Assembly: GCA_051651625.1 (NCBI GenBank) | Contig: JBOFSQ010000103.1 | Span: 1-64,000, forward strand | From: JBOFSQ01 sp051651625 | GTDB lineage: Bacteria > Planctomycetota > Planctomycetia > Pirellulales > Thermoguttaceae | Direction: 5' to 3' | DNA length: 64,000 nucleotides | Part shown: one piece after another, positions 17,647-26,222 of the stretch | How the letters are laid out: the number at the start of each line of letters is the position of its first letter | How positions within the stretch are numbered: the first letter of the stretch is position 1 | The notes under the pieces: model-generated | The model's database searches: none | What the model was told of the DNA's origin: nothing | The model's input: only the letters and a program-made list of their open reading frames with translations | Translations under genes and position numbers: made by a program

Positions 17647-18291
17647 ATGCGAGTTGCAGAAACTTTTCATTCACGACAAGGCGAAGGGGTGTGGACGGGA
17701 ACGGAGTCGTTCTTCATTCGGCTGGCTGGTTGTCCGCGACGATGCCGCTACTGCGACACGCCTTACGCACTCGTCGCCGACGAGTCGCCCGATGTCTCCA
17801 TTGACGATCTCGTAGAAAGTGTGCGACGTGATTCCGCCGAACACGTCGTCATAACCGGTGGCGAACCGCTCGCGTCGCCGCTGATCGAATCGCTCGTTCG
17901 GAACATTCGCAACGAAAAGAAGATTGTGACGATTGAGACTTCGGGGGTTGTCTTCGTACCATTCGTTTGCGAGTTGATGTCGATCAGTCCGAAGATGAGC
18001 AACGCTGGCGGGCCGCCGCCGGATCGCGACGTGATTGAGCGTCTCGCCGCGAAATCGCCGCACCAGATCAAGTTTGTCGTCGGTACAGAATCTGACGCCA
18101 CCGAAGCGGTTGCGTTTCTAGGCACGCTCCGCGGCGTAAACCGCGACGCAGTGTATCTCATGCCACAAGCAACAAACCGCGAAGCGATGGACTCAATCGC
18201 CGCGTGGCTCGTACCGTTCTGCGCCGAACACAAACTTCGCTACGCACCACGAATGCAAATCATCTGGTACGACAACCGCCGTGGGGCATAG
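17647..18291 (+). CDS. queE: 7-carboxy-7-deazaguanine synthase (radical SAM)
   Basis: 214 residues. The N-terminus AETFHSRQGEGVWTG is the QueE opening, followed by the radical-SAM cysteines C29, C33 and C36 (CPRRCRYCDTPYA), ITGGEPL and VTIETSG. It rearranges 6-carboxytetrahydropterin to 7-carboxy-7-deazaguanine in the queuosine pathway. Its usual partner enzymes (QueC, QueD, QueF) are absent from the window, but a GTP cyclohydrolase I gene, the first enzyme of this pathway, is at 49451. There is no SD; the promoter position suggests a leaderless transcript. Confidence 0.93.
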   Translation: MRVAETFHSRQGEGVWTGTESFFIRLAGCPRRCRYCDTPYALVADESPDVSIDDLVESVRRDSAEHVVITGGEPLASPLIESLVRNIRNEKKIVTIETSGVVFVPFVCELMSISPKMSNAGGPPPDRDVIERLAAKSPHQIKFVVGTESDATEAVAFLGTLRGVNRDAVYLMPQATNREAMDSIAAWLVPFCAEHKLRYAPRMQIIWYDNRRGA

Positions 18292-18299
18292 ACGCGCCA

Positions 18300-18400
18300 C
18301 ATCGCGGCTGCCCAGAATCAGAGCGGGAAGCGTAAGCGAGTGAGAATCGCCATTCGACGCAGAGTTTCGTCATTCCCGCGTACTCGGCGGGAATCCAGAG
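18300..18400. repeat. Degenerate family A and family C repeats
   Basis: A partial family A copy (gaagcgtaagcgagtga) lies at about 18327-18343. A family C palindrome (GTCATTCCCGCG, then GGCGGGAATCCAGAG) lies at about 18369-18400. They fill the gap between queE and the DUF1559 gene. Confidence 0.7.
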
Positions 18401-18449
18401 AACAACACCGCAAGCAGACGCAACAGTTTGGATGTGCTGTCTAACCTCG

Positions 18450-19100
18450 CTATTTACCACCATCACCGAGGGCTAACAGTGCAGCTCGGTCCATCGCACT
18501 GGTAATGAATTTGATGGAACCATCAAGTAAACCGATGTGGCATCCTCCAGCGTGAAAGCTCCCAACTCGCCCAGTGTTGATACCCTCGGCAAGATCGTCC
18601 AGCGTGACATCAGCGGTTGGGGCCATCCAACAAAACGGTTCACGGACCTCGACGATCAATGGAATGTTACTGGTACTATCACCAACAACACCCACGCCCA
18701 CACCAACTTTGTCTCCCGCATTTTTCGCGGGCACGAAAACCTTACCAGAAAGGGCTGCATAACAACACGCTTGGTTTGAAGATGAGGTGTTGAGATTAGA
18801 CGGGCATCGGAAAATAGCTGGCATTTTCGCATGGAATTGTTTGTTGTACTCGCTATCCCAAGACTCGTTTAGACGGATACGTCCATACAGGGTTGCTTCC
18901 TCAATGTACGGCAGAATGAAGACCCGCCAGCTATGAAGTGGTTTTCCCGACGTGTCTACCGTGTACAGTGGTGGCAAAGCATTGACGAGGTCGTGATAGT
19001 TGCGAAGGGCTAACATCACTCTTTCGATGTTGTTGACACATTTTCCAATACTATCTTTGCATTCGGTACAGACAAATCGTTCAGAATCGAGGATACTCAT
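18450..19100 (-). CDS. DUF1559-family protein lacking the pilin leader
   Basis: 216 residues from ATG 19100 (AAAGGG upstream). It opens with a cysteine-containing segment (FVCTECKDSIGKCVNN) rather than the usual FTLVELL pilin helix, then has the DUF1559 features LRNYHDLVNALPP, a proline-rich HSWRVFILPYIEEATLY, FRCPSN and the C-terminal HAGGCHIGLLDGSIKFI (H-X9-DG form). DUF1559 is a large planctomycetal family, normally of exported pseudopilins. Without leader or signal peptide this member is probably cytoplasmic, with a possible Cys4 metal site. Function unknown. Confidence 0.78.
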   Translation of the reverse strand: MSILDSERFVCTECKDSIGKCVNNIERVMLALRNYHDLVNALPPLYTVDTSGKPLHSWRVFILPYIEEATLYGRIRLNESWDSEYNKQFHAKMPAIFRCPSNLNTSSSNQACCYAALSGKVFVPAKNAGDKVGVGVGVVGDSTSNIPLIVEVREPFCWMAPTADVTLDDLAEGINTGRVGSFHAGGCHIGLLDGSIKFITSAMDRAALLALGDGGK

Positions 19101-19584
19101 CTTGTGCCCTTTCCAAAAAGTGAGGATTGAAAGACAGAAACCACAAACCTCACGGTCAAGCACACCCAGAAACGAAAACGGGGCGACTTGACCGTGTCGT
19201 TCCCGCTACCCCAACCAAAGGGCAAGTATCACAACACCAACCAGACGCCCCTTTCGGGGCGCGGCAACGATATTGTTGATACTCCTGATACTTGGTTGTA
19301 TTTGCGGGAAACCAACAATCGCTTACGCGACTATTCAAATGTACGAACTAAACGGACTCTTCGATAAAAATCTCCGTGTGGTGATTTGAAAAATGACAAA
19401 CGAGGGTGCGCACTATATCGCGGCCCAAACGGGCGTCAATCGGGGGCGAGAACGTTCTTTGCCGTTGCGTTATCTGGATGTGTGCGAGAATGACGAACTT
19501 TGCGTCCATGGGCGATTCGGGCACTCGCTTACGCTTCGTGTTCTTATTCGGACGCTTCCCGCTACTCGCTGGTGCTGCTTGCGT
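19101..19584. other. 484-bp intergenic gap; one family A repeat at 19520-19544
   Basis: No convincing ORF. The stretch 19240-19265 has a GCCCC/GGGGC hairpin (gcccctttcggggc). Family A is inverted at 19520-19544, next to the stop of the nuclease gene. The rest shows nothing I can identify. Confidence 0.6.
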
Positions 19585-20661
19585 TCACAAGGCTTTCTGG
19601 AACTCTTTCAACGTTTTGCAATCGAACGCCAAGTCGAAGAGTTCGTCCAGTTTGTTGAGATCGTCAATCGTCAAAAGCGATTCGGTAAGTTGCTGCGGAA
19701 CGTTTTCAAACCGGCGATTCAGAAGGCGAACTATCTTTCTGGCTTCACCTCTGGCCTCACCTCTGGCCTCACCTCTGGCTTCACCAACCGCAATGCCCTC
19801 AGCCTTGCCTTTCGCTTCGCCGAGTTCATATGCTGCGCCCTGTTCAATGCGAACCATAGCGGCGTAACGCATTCGGCTACGCTCAAGCTCACGCATCTCG
19901 TTGTCGCTCGCGTACCGACGAAACTCCTTGCCGACATCACTCAAAACTGGATTTTTCTTGCTTATCACCGACATCTGTTCCTCCAATTCTTCCGGTTCAC
20001 ACGACAAAAACAACGACCAACCTTGCAAAGCGTCGTTCCAATCGCGTATCTTTTCCTCACGCCCAACACGAACTCCACTCAAACACACAACATGAACTGC
20101 AATATGATCCGAAAACATCACGCTCGGATTTTCGTCCGATACCAAATGGAAAACCTGATGGCGTCTCTTAAGCTGCGGAAAAAGGTTGTCAAACGTAATG
20201 ATGATCGACACCACCGGTTTGAGAGCCGCATATTTGCCGCCGCGAAATAACTGCGAAGAGTAGGTATCGGCCCAGTATTCAAGCATCCGTTCTTTGAACG
20301 CCAAGTGCGTCGATACCTGCATTTCAATGTCGAAAATGTGCTTGCGTTCGTCCTGAACACGCACATCCAAAACGATATTCTTGTCAATGGCAAACTTCTT
20401 GACGTTGAACGGATTGAGCACTTCCGCACTTTCAATCAGACGGTCATTCGAGTCAAGCATCACGGAGTTGATGAAGTTGACAAGCGACGCTTCGTGCTTC
20501 GGATTGGAGAAGTACGAAGCGAAAAAGATGTCGGAGTTCGGACGTATTTTGAAGTCCTTGAGCAGATGCTCGCGGTCTTCTGGCGTCAACTCGATTTTCT
20601 TTTTGGACTTCTTGGGTGGCATTGTCGCGGACGCGGTCGGTTTTGAATTTTTGACTGCCAA
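19585..20661 (-). CDS. Rpn/PD-(D/E)XK nuclease family transposase-like protein
   Basis: 358 residues. The core has the family pattern IRPNSDIFFASYFSNPK, LDVRVQDERKHIFDIEMQV (the D..ExQ nuclease motif), FKERMLEYWADTYS and VVSIIITFDN. These are the signatures of the Rpn/TIGR01784 group, annotated as recombination-promoting nucleases. The C-terminal third contains tandem GEAR repeats (about residues 290-310) encoded by 12-bp DNA repeats, then the typical RRFENVPQQLTESLLTIDDL. It should cut DNA and is often in multiple copies; a second, more distant member is at 41336. Not an IS by itself: no terminal repeats are visible. Confidence 0.88.
   Translation of the reverse strand: MAVKNSKPTASATMPPKKSKKKIELTPEDREHLLKDFKIRPNSDIFFASYFSNPKHEASLVNFINSVMLDSNDRLIESAEVLNPFNVKKFAIDKNIVLDVRVQDERKHIFDIEMQVSTHLAFKERMLEYWADTYSSQLFRGGKYAALKPVVSIIITFDNLFPQLKRRHQVFHLVSDENPSVMFSDHIAVHVVCLSGVRVGREEKIRDWNDALQGWSLFLSCEPEELEEQMSVISKKNPVLSDVGKEFRRYASDNEMRELERSRMRYAAMVRIEQGAAYELGEAKGKAEGIAVGEARGEARGEARGEARKIVRLLNRRFENVPQQLTESLLTIDDLNKLDELFDLAFDCKTLKEFQKAL
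19741..19785. repeat. 12-bp tandem repeat inside the Rpn nuclease gene
   Basis: Nearly four copies of ggcctcacctct (with ggcttcacctct at both ends). On the coding strand each copy encodes E-A-R-G, so copy-number change keeps the frame and only alters linker length. Confidence 0.85.
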
Positions 20662-20815
20662 ACGATGGTGCGCATCTTACACGGTTGGGGCCGCATGCGA
20701 AGGGGGGAGCGTGGAGTTTTTGGGTGTCGCGTCGCGTGTTCTGCGCAAGCGGATGAATCCGTTCCCTACGCAACGTCTACGCGGGAATGGCGAGTTCTGC
20801 GTCCAATCGCGATTC

Positions 20816-20866
20816 GGACACTCGCTTACGCTTCGCGTTCTGATTCTGGCCACTCGCTTACGCACC
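20816..20866. repeat. Family A repeat plus a partial second copy
   Basis: An inverted copy with one extra base lies at 20816-20841, followed by a truncated copy (CACTCGCTTACGC at about 20851-20863) that runs into the 3' end of ligA. Confidence 0.75.
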
Positions 20867-22933
20867 AACCATCCGCAGCAGTTCTGTCTCGCTGATAACG
20901 GTGACGCCGAGGGCGTTGGCTTTGGTTAACTTGCTGCCAGCGGACTCGCCCGCGACGACAAACGATGTCTTCGACGAGACCGATGACGACGCCTTGCCAC
21001 CGTGCGCCTTCACGAGCGACTCGGCTTCTTGGCGTGTCATTGTCGCAAGCGTGCCGGTGATCACAACAGTTTTCCCCGCAAGCGCGAGCGAAGAACGATT
21101 CGGCGGTGCCACCGGCGATGCTACCGTTTCACCGCCAGTCACGCCGCACGCGACGAGATCGTCGAGCATTGCGGCTTCGTCGGCGTCGGCAAAAAAATCG
21201 ACGAGGCTCTGCGCAATCGTCTCGCCGATTTCGCTTACCGCAAGAAAGTCATCGCGCGATGCGCGGCGAATCGCGTCGAGAGTTCCGAAGTGATCGGCGA
21301 GAAGTTCGGCGGTTCGCGTACCGACGTGGCGAATCGAAAGCGCGGCGAGCAAACGCGCGAGTGGACGCTGTTTCGACACCGCAATTGCGGCAACAAGATT
21401 GTCGGCAGACTTCTTCGCCATTCTTTCGAGACCAGCAATCGCGTCGCTATCAAGCCGATACAAATCGCCAAACCTGACGACAATTTCGTTTTCAACAAGT
21501 TTGTCGATGAGCGTTTCGCCGAGTCCGTCGATGTCCATCGCGGCGCGCGACGCGAAGAAGCGGAGCCGTTCCTTGAACTGCGCCGGACACCGACGATTCA
21601 CGCACCGAATGAAAACGCCGCCCGCGTCACGGACGAGCGGCGAGTCGCACTCTGGACACAGTTTCGGAAAGACGTACTCCGCGAGTGACTCTTCACGAAG
21701 ATGACGTTCAACGCGGACAATATGCGGAATAATCTTCCCCGCCTTTTCGACAACAACAACGTCACCGACGCGGATGTCGAGTCGCTCCATCTGTTCGACG
21801 TTGTGGAGGCTCGCGCGGCTCACGGTCGTACCCGCGATCTCGACCGGCGAGAGTTCGGCGACCGGAGTTATCGTCCCAGTCTTGCCGACTTGTACCGTGA
21901 TTTTTTCGACGCGCGTTGTCGCTTCGTATCGCTCAACTTTGTACGCGATTATCCAGCGCGGTGACTTGTCGGTTGTACCAAGTCGCTCGCGCTGGGCGAA
22001 CGAATCGACTTTGAGAACGAGGCCGTCTGTTTCGAAGTCGAGTGTTTCGCTGATCGTGCAAGTGTCGGAATACGCGGCTGCGGCGTCAAAGTTTTCAAAC
22101 CGTTTCCAGTGCGGAGTTGTCGGCACGTTCCACGATTCGAGGAGTCGCATCAGTTCGCTGTGCGATGTCGCGGCGAGATTTTGCGAGTCGCCGATGCTGT
22201 GTGCGAAAAAACGGAGTGGGCGTTCACCGCATACGCTCGTTCCGGCCTTTTGCCGCACGCACCCCGCGACGCAGTTGCGAGTATTTTTGAACGGCGACTC
22301 ACCACGCTGTTGTTGACGTTCGTTGAGCGCGGCGAGGTCGCTGTTGGTCATGTAAATCTCGCCGCGAAGTTCGAGAAAATCTGGAACAGAATTGCCGACG
22401 AGTTGCTGCGGGATGTCGGCGATTGTTCGGACGTTGTGTGTGATGTCGTCGCCGACGAGGCCATCGCCGCGCGTTGCGGCTTTGGTGAGTTTTCCGTTTT
22501 CGTACCAGAGAGAAACGGCGACGCCATCGATCTTGAGTTCGACGATCCACGCAACGTCTTCGTTCGGGAGTCGCCGCGTGACGCGCGCACCGAACTCGCG
22601 TAGTTCGCCGATGTTGTAGGTGTTTTCGATGGAGAGCATCGGTGCGCGGTGCGTCACCGGCGGGAGCGATTCTTCGCGTTCACCGCCGACGCGGCGCGTT
22701 GGCGAGTCGCTTTCGACGAGAAGTCCTTCACGCGAACGTTCGAGTTTTTGAAGTCGGCGCAGAAGGGTGTCGTAGTCGGTATCGGTGAGGATCGGATTTC
22801 CGGCGCGGTAGAGCCGGTCACACTCGACCAGTTCTTTGCGAACCTGATCGAGCAACTGCACCGACCGTTTGTGCTGCGACGCCGGTAACGATTCACACTG
22901 ATCGAGAAGTGATGCAATGTTAGGCATTGGCAT
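20858..22933 (-). CDS. ligA: NAD-dependent DNA ligase
   Basis: 691 residues, typical of LigA. Order: adenylation domain with the nucleotidyl lysine in ELKIDG (K134), ATRGDGLVGDDIT, the OB-fold region (GRTVPVAELSPVEI-like), a Cys4 zinc finger (CPECDSPL, then CVNRRCPAQ), helix-hairpin-helix repeats (MDIDGLGETLIDKL and similar) and a C-terminal BRCT domain (GKTVVITGTLATMTRQEAE). It seals nicks using NAD+. ATG 22927 is an equally possible start. The gene follows the transporter by 24 bp in an apparent glnS-transporter-ligA operon. Its 3' end overlaps a truncated family A repeat, so the last residues may derive from it. Confidence 0.97.
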   Translation of the reverse strand: MPMPNIASLLDQCESLPASQHKRSVQLLDQVRKELVECDRLYRAGNPILTDTDYDTLLRRLQKLERSREGLLVESDSPTRRVGGEREESLPPVTHRAPMLSIENTYNIGELREFGARVTRRLPNEDVAWIVELKIDGVAVSLWYENGKLTKAATRGDGLVGDDITHNVRTIADIPQQLVGNSVPDFLELRGEIYMTNSDLAALNERQQQRGESPFKNTRNCVAGCVRQKAGTSVCGERPLRFFAHSIGDSQNLAATSHSELMRLLESWNVPTTPHWKRFENFDAAAAYSDTCTISETLDFETDGLVLKVDSFAQRERLGTTDKSPRWIIAYKVERYEATTRVEKITVQVGKTGTITPVAELSPVEIAGTTVSRASLHNVEQMERLDIRVGDVVVVEKAGKIIPHIVRVERHLREESLAEYVFPKLCPECDSPLVRDAGGVFIRCVNRRCPAQFKERLRFFASRAAMDIDGLGETLIDKLVENEIVVRFGDLYRLDSDAIAGLERMAKKSADNLVAAIAVSKQRPLARLLAALSIRHVGTRTAELLADHFGTLDAIRRASRDDFLAVSEIGETIAQSLVDFFADADEAAMLDDLVACGVTGGETVASPVAPPNRSSLALAGKTVVITGTLATMTRQEAESLVKAHGGKASSSVSSKTSFVVAGESAGSKLTKANALGVTVISETELLRMVGA

Positions 22934-22957
22934 TAGACGCTACCCTCACGATTTGGT

Positions 22958-24091
22958 TCACGATTTGTTGACGTGTTTTGGCAAATCCTCCATCGACGCG
23001 ATCACGCCGAGTGTCGTCAGGATCAGGCCGACGACGATTAGTGTGTTGACCGGTTCGCCAAAGAGAAAGTATCCGGTAAGCGTGATGACACCGATTTGCA
23101 GAACCGAAATGAGCATCACTTGCGTCGCCGATGTGAGCCGCAGCGCGAACGCCTGACAGAAAAATCCGATCAGGTTTGCAACGCCCGACGCCGCAACGAG
23201 CCACCAACAAACCGGCGGTGCATCGACGAAACCGTTCAAGCCGTGTTCGCGGTAGAGACAGAAACCAAACCCCAAAACGCCGATGACAAGAATAATCGCC
23301 ATCGCCAAAATTAACGACACCGGTTCACCCGTTTTGTGTTGTTGAGAGTTCGTGTCGTCGGGCGGAGTTTGTTGGCCCGCACCAATCCAGTCGCTCCATC
23401 GCAGGTTGTCCCAGAGCGAGTATTCTTCGCGCCAGTGTGCGCTGCACGCAATTCGCATACACGTCATGTGAAACGCATACGCCAGCCCCGTCACCATCGC
23501 CGCGACGACGCCGAGTATTGCCAACCACTGCGCGGTTTCCATCGCTGTTGGTGTCGTCGCTTCTGGCGTGGCGTGCAACTTTCCCCACGTCAAAACACTG
23601 AGCGCAACGATGAGGAGCGGTATCACCCACAACTTGCGGCGTGACAACTTTTCGTTCACAAGATAAACGCCGAGTACCGCCGTGCTGACGAGGTTGAGTG
23701 CCTGAATGATCGGCATCGCCAGAATAATACCGATGACGCCAAACGCCCAAAGCTGTAGACGCGCACCGATCAGTTCACACACAATCCCGCCGACGATGAG
23801 ACACGCCAGCAACCGTTTCGATTGGTGCGCGTAACGCCCTTGAAAGAAGCGGCAAACGAGCCACGGCATGAGAATCGTGAGGCCGATCAGTTCTTTGTAG
23901 AAGAGCGTCCAGTCGTTCGAGACGTTCTGCTCGGTGAGTCCACGCAGGATGATGTTACTCGTGCAATAGAAAGTTGTTGAGCCAAAACAAAACAGAAGCC
24001 CGTGCCACGCGGCAGAACGTGCTGAACGATGCGACGATTCGATGTCGCCAGTTGCTGAAGTGGGTGTGTGCATCGGTAGATTATAGAGCAT
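22958..24091 (-). CDS. EamA/DMT-family membrane transporter
   Basis: 377 residues from ATG 24091 (GGAAACAAGAA just upstream); ATG 24073 is an alternative. About ten hydrophobic helices in two halves, the second opening with LILAMAIILVIGVLGFGFCLY and ending GYFLFGEPVNTLIVVGLILTTLG, the EamA repeat pattern. A hydrophilic insert of about 55 residues (LRWSDWIGAGQQ to HKTGEP) lies between the halves. The family exports metabolites or amino acids; substrate not inferable. It sits between glnS (51 bp) and ligA (24 bp). Confidence 0.83.
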   Translation of the reverse strand: MLYNLPMHTPTSATGDIESSHRSARSAAWHGLLFCFGSTTFYCTSNIILRGLTEQNVSNDWTLFYKELIGLTILMPWLVCRFFQGRYAHQSKRLLACLIVGGIVCELIGARLQLWAFGVIGIILAMPIIQALNLVSTAVLGVYLVNEKLSRRKLWVIPLLIVALSVLTWGKLHATPEATTPTAMETAQWLAILGVVAAMVTGLAYAFHMTCMRIACSAHWREEYSLWDNLRWSDWIGAGQQTPPDDTNSQQHKTGEPVSLILAMAIILVIGVLGFGFCLYREHGLNGFVDAPPVCWWLVAASGVANLIGFFCQAFALRLTSATQVMLISVLQIGVITLTGYFLFGEPVNTLIVVGLILTTLGVIASMEDLPKHVNKS

Positions 24092-24142
24092 TTCTTGTTT
24101 CCGTGTACCCACCAACCGTACACGGATGCAAACACCCACCCA

Positions 24143-25774
24143 TCATTCCGCCTTCGCCCAAGAATCTCGCAGCGAGACGGTGCGATTGAAGACGAGATGC
24201 GAGTCTGCGCAGAAGTATCCGAGTCGTTCAAACTGGATTGGCGTGTTCGGCGTTGCGTCTGCGAGCGACGGCTCCAGATAGCATTCCGGCAAAACTTCCA
24301 ACGACTGCGGATTGAGATGCGAAAGCCAGTCGTCGCCGTCGGGCGAGGCGACGCCGAAGAGGCGGTCGTAGAGTCGCACTTCGGCTGTTACCGCGTGCGA
24401 CGCGGAGACCCAGTGGATCGTCCCTTGAACTTTGCGTCCGTCGGGCGACGAGCCGCCGCGCGTCTCTGGATCGTAGTCGCAGATGACTTCAATCACGTTG
24501 CCGCTGCCATCTTTGACAACATCGACACACGTCACATAATATGCGTAACGTAAACGCACTTCGCCGCCCGGCTTGAGACGAAAGTATTTTTTTGGCGCGT
24601 CTTCGCGGAAGTCGTCTTGCTCGATCCAGAGCGTCCGCGAAAACGGGACTTGCCGCGTTCCGTCTTGCTCGTTTTCGGGGTTGTTGACACAGTCGAGAAA
24701 CTCGGTTTGGCCCTCGGGGTAATTGCGGATCGTCAACTTCAGCGGACGGAGCACCGCCATTCGACGTTGTGCTGTTTTGTTGAGTTCTTCGCGGACAGAG
24801 TTTTCGAGTACGACCAAATCAATAGTGCTGTTGACCTTGGAAACGCCAATCGCGCGGCAAAAACTGCGGATCGATTCGGCAGTATAACCGCGCCTGCGCA
24901 GACCGCAAATCGTTGGCATTCGCGGGTCGTCCCAGCCGTCAACGCGATTCGTCTCAACAAGCTCACGCAGTTTGCGTTTACTCATCACAGTATACGACAA
25001 ATTGAGCCGCGCGAACTCGATCTGTTGCGGACGAAATACGCCGTCAAGATTTGCGAGAAACCAGTCGTAGAGCGGACGGTGGTCTTCAAACTCCAGCGTG
25101 CAGATCGAGTGCGTAATCTTTTCGAGCGAGTCTTCGAGTCCGTGTGCCCAGTCATACATCGGGTAGAGACACCACGCTTCACCGGTACGATGATGCGCAG
25201 CGTGAACGATACGGTACATCACCGGATCACGCATGTTGAGATTCGGTGACGCCATGTCAACTTTCGCGCGGAGTACCTTCGTACCGTCTTGAAATTCTCC
25301 AGCACGCATTCGGCGAAAGAGGTCGAGATTTTCTTTGGCGTCGCGGTCGCGGTATGGACTGTTCGTGCCGTGTGAAGTAGGTGTCCCGCGAGTGCGGCGG
25401 ATTTCTTCCGCCGACAAGTCGCAGACATACGCCTTCCCTTTGCGGATTAATTCTTCCGCGAACAAATACATCTGTTCAAAATAACTCGACGCGAAGAAGA
25501 GTCGTTCACCAACGTCACCGGCGAGCCAGCGAACGTCTTCGATGATCGATTCGACGAACTCTGTTTCTTCTCGTGTTGGGTTCGTGTCGTCGAAACGCAG
25601 ATTGAACGTCCCGCCGTATTTGGCGGCGATTCCTGCGTTGAGGCAGATACTTTTGGCGTGTCCGATGTGGAGGTATCCGTTCGGCTCCGGCGGAAACCGC
25701 GTCGCTACGCGACTGCCGTGTTTGCCGCTGGCGTTGTCTGCCTCGATGATCTCTTCGATGAAGTTTTGTGGCAT
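24143..25774 (-). CDS. glnS: Glutaminyl-tRNA synthetase
   Basis: 543 residues from ATG 25774, the conventional position before the catalytic core; the frame upstream reads into another gene. The class I motifs are PPEPNGYLHIGHAKS (HIGH) and VMSKRKL (KMSKS-like). The remaining features (FDDTNPTREE, YDWAHGLEDSLE, SICTLEFEDHRPLYDWF) are typical of GlnRS rather than GluRS. It charges tRNA-Gln directly. Presence of a bacterial GlnRS implies that the GatCAB route is not the only way to Gln-tRNA. It is 22 bp downstream of a small conserved ORF and upstream of the transporter and ligA. Confidence 0.97.
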   Translation of the reverse strand: MPQNFIEEIIEADNASGKHGSRVATRFPPEPNGYLHIGHAKSICLNAGIAAKYGGTFNLRFDDTNPTREETEFVESIIEDVRWLAGDVGERLFFASSYFEQMYLFAEELIRKGKAYVCDLSAEEIRRTRGTPTSHGTNSPYRDRDAKENLDLFRRMRAGEFQDGTKVLRAKVDMASPNLNMRDPVMYRIVHAAHHRTGEAWCLYPMYDWAHGLEDSLEKITHSICTLEFEDHRPLYDWFLANLDGVFRPQQIEFARLNLSYTVMSKRKLRELVETNRVDGWDDPRMPTICGLRRRGYTAESIRSFCRAIGVSKVNSTIDLVVLENSVREELNKTAQRRMAVLRPLKLTIRNYPEGQTEFLDCVNNPENEQDGTRQVPFSRTLWIEQDDFREDAPKKYFRLKPGGEVRLRYAYYVTCVDVVKDGSGNVIEVICDYDPETRGGSSPDGRKVQGTIHWVSASHAVTAEVRLYDRLFGVASPDGDDWLSHLNPQSLEVLPECYLEPSLADATPNTPIQFERLGYFCADSHLVFNRTVSLRDSWAKAE

Positions 25775-25796
25775 TGTGGATTCGTTTTGTTGTGTG

Positions 25797-26069
25797 TTAA
25801 CCGGCGGCCTTGACAGGTGCGACGGTTGCTGGGTGCGGGTGGATGTCGCTGATGGAGCGACCGAGTTTGCGCTGCGGCCCCGCGACGCGGCGTTTGGCGG
25901 TCGTTTCGCTGGTCGATTCGACAGGTTCTTCTTGCAAGAACTTGAGAATCTTGGCCCGCGATTCGGCGGCGTCTTCGGGCATTCCCATCGTCTCAACAGC
26001 ATCGGAAACACCGCGTAAAACCGAGTGCTTCACCCCTTCACGCATCCATTCAAAAAAGTTGAAAGCCAT
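25797..26069 (-). CDS. Small conserved protein upstream of glnS
   Basis: 90 residues from ATG 26069, preceded by GGAGG; a longer frame exists but lacks such a site. It begins AFNFFEWMREGVKHSVLRG and contains VSDAVETMGMPEDAAESRAKILKFLQEE, an amphipathic helical segment, then a basic tail (AKRRVAGPQRKLGRS) and a short Pro/Val end. I recall similar small ORFs in other planctomycetes, but no function is known to me. A membrane-surface or nucleic-acid-binding role is possible. It is the first gene of the apparent glnS operon and divergent from proC. Confidence 0.7.
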   Translation of the reverse strand: MAFNFFEWMREGVKHSVLRGVSDAVETMGMPEDAAESRAKILKFLQEEPVESTSETTAKRRVAGPQRKLGRSISDIHPHPATVAPVKAAG

Positions 26070-26187
26070 TTGTTTTGTCCTCCGTGTACACTTCTTGGGC
26101 GCGAACAGTCCGCGCTCTGCGTGCGAATCGTAGCCAAAACTGCGGGCGGCGTCAATACGATTTTTTGAAGACGACACGTTTCTCCCC

Positions 26188-26215
26188 TTGGCCATTCTGG
26201 CACTTGGGATAGAAT
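26188..26215 (+). promoter_or_regulatory. Candidate leaderless promoter of proC
   Basis: TTGGCC (26188-26193), 16-bp spacer, TAGAAT (26210-26215). Transcription would start at about 26222, one base before the proC ATG at 26223, and no SD is present. Confidence 0.45.
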
Positions 26216-26222
26216 AGGCGGC

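Noticed and set aside
19393..20250. 285-codon plus-strand frame containing GLTSGLTSGFTS
   Set aside because: It is the antisense of the EARG repeats of the Rpn nuclease.
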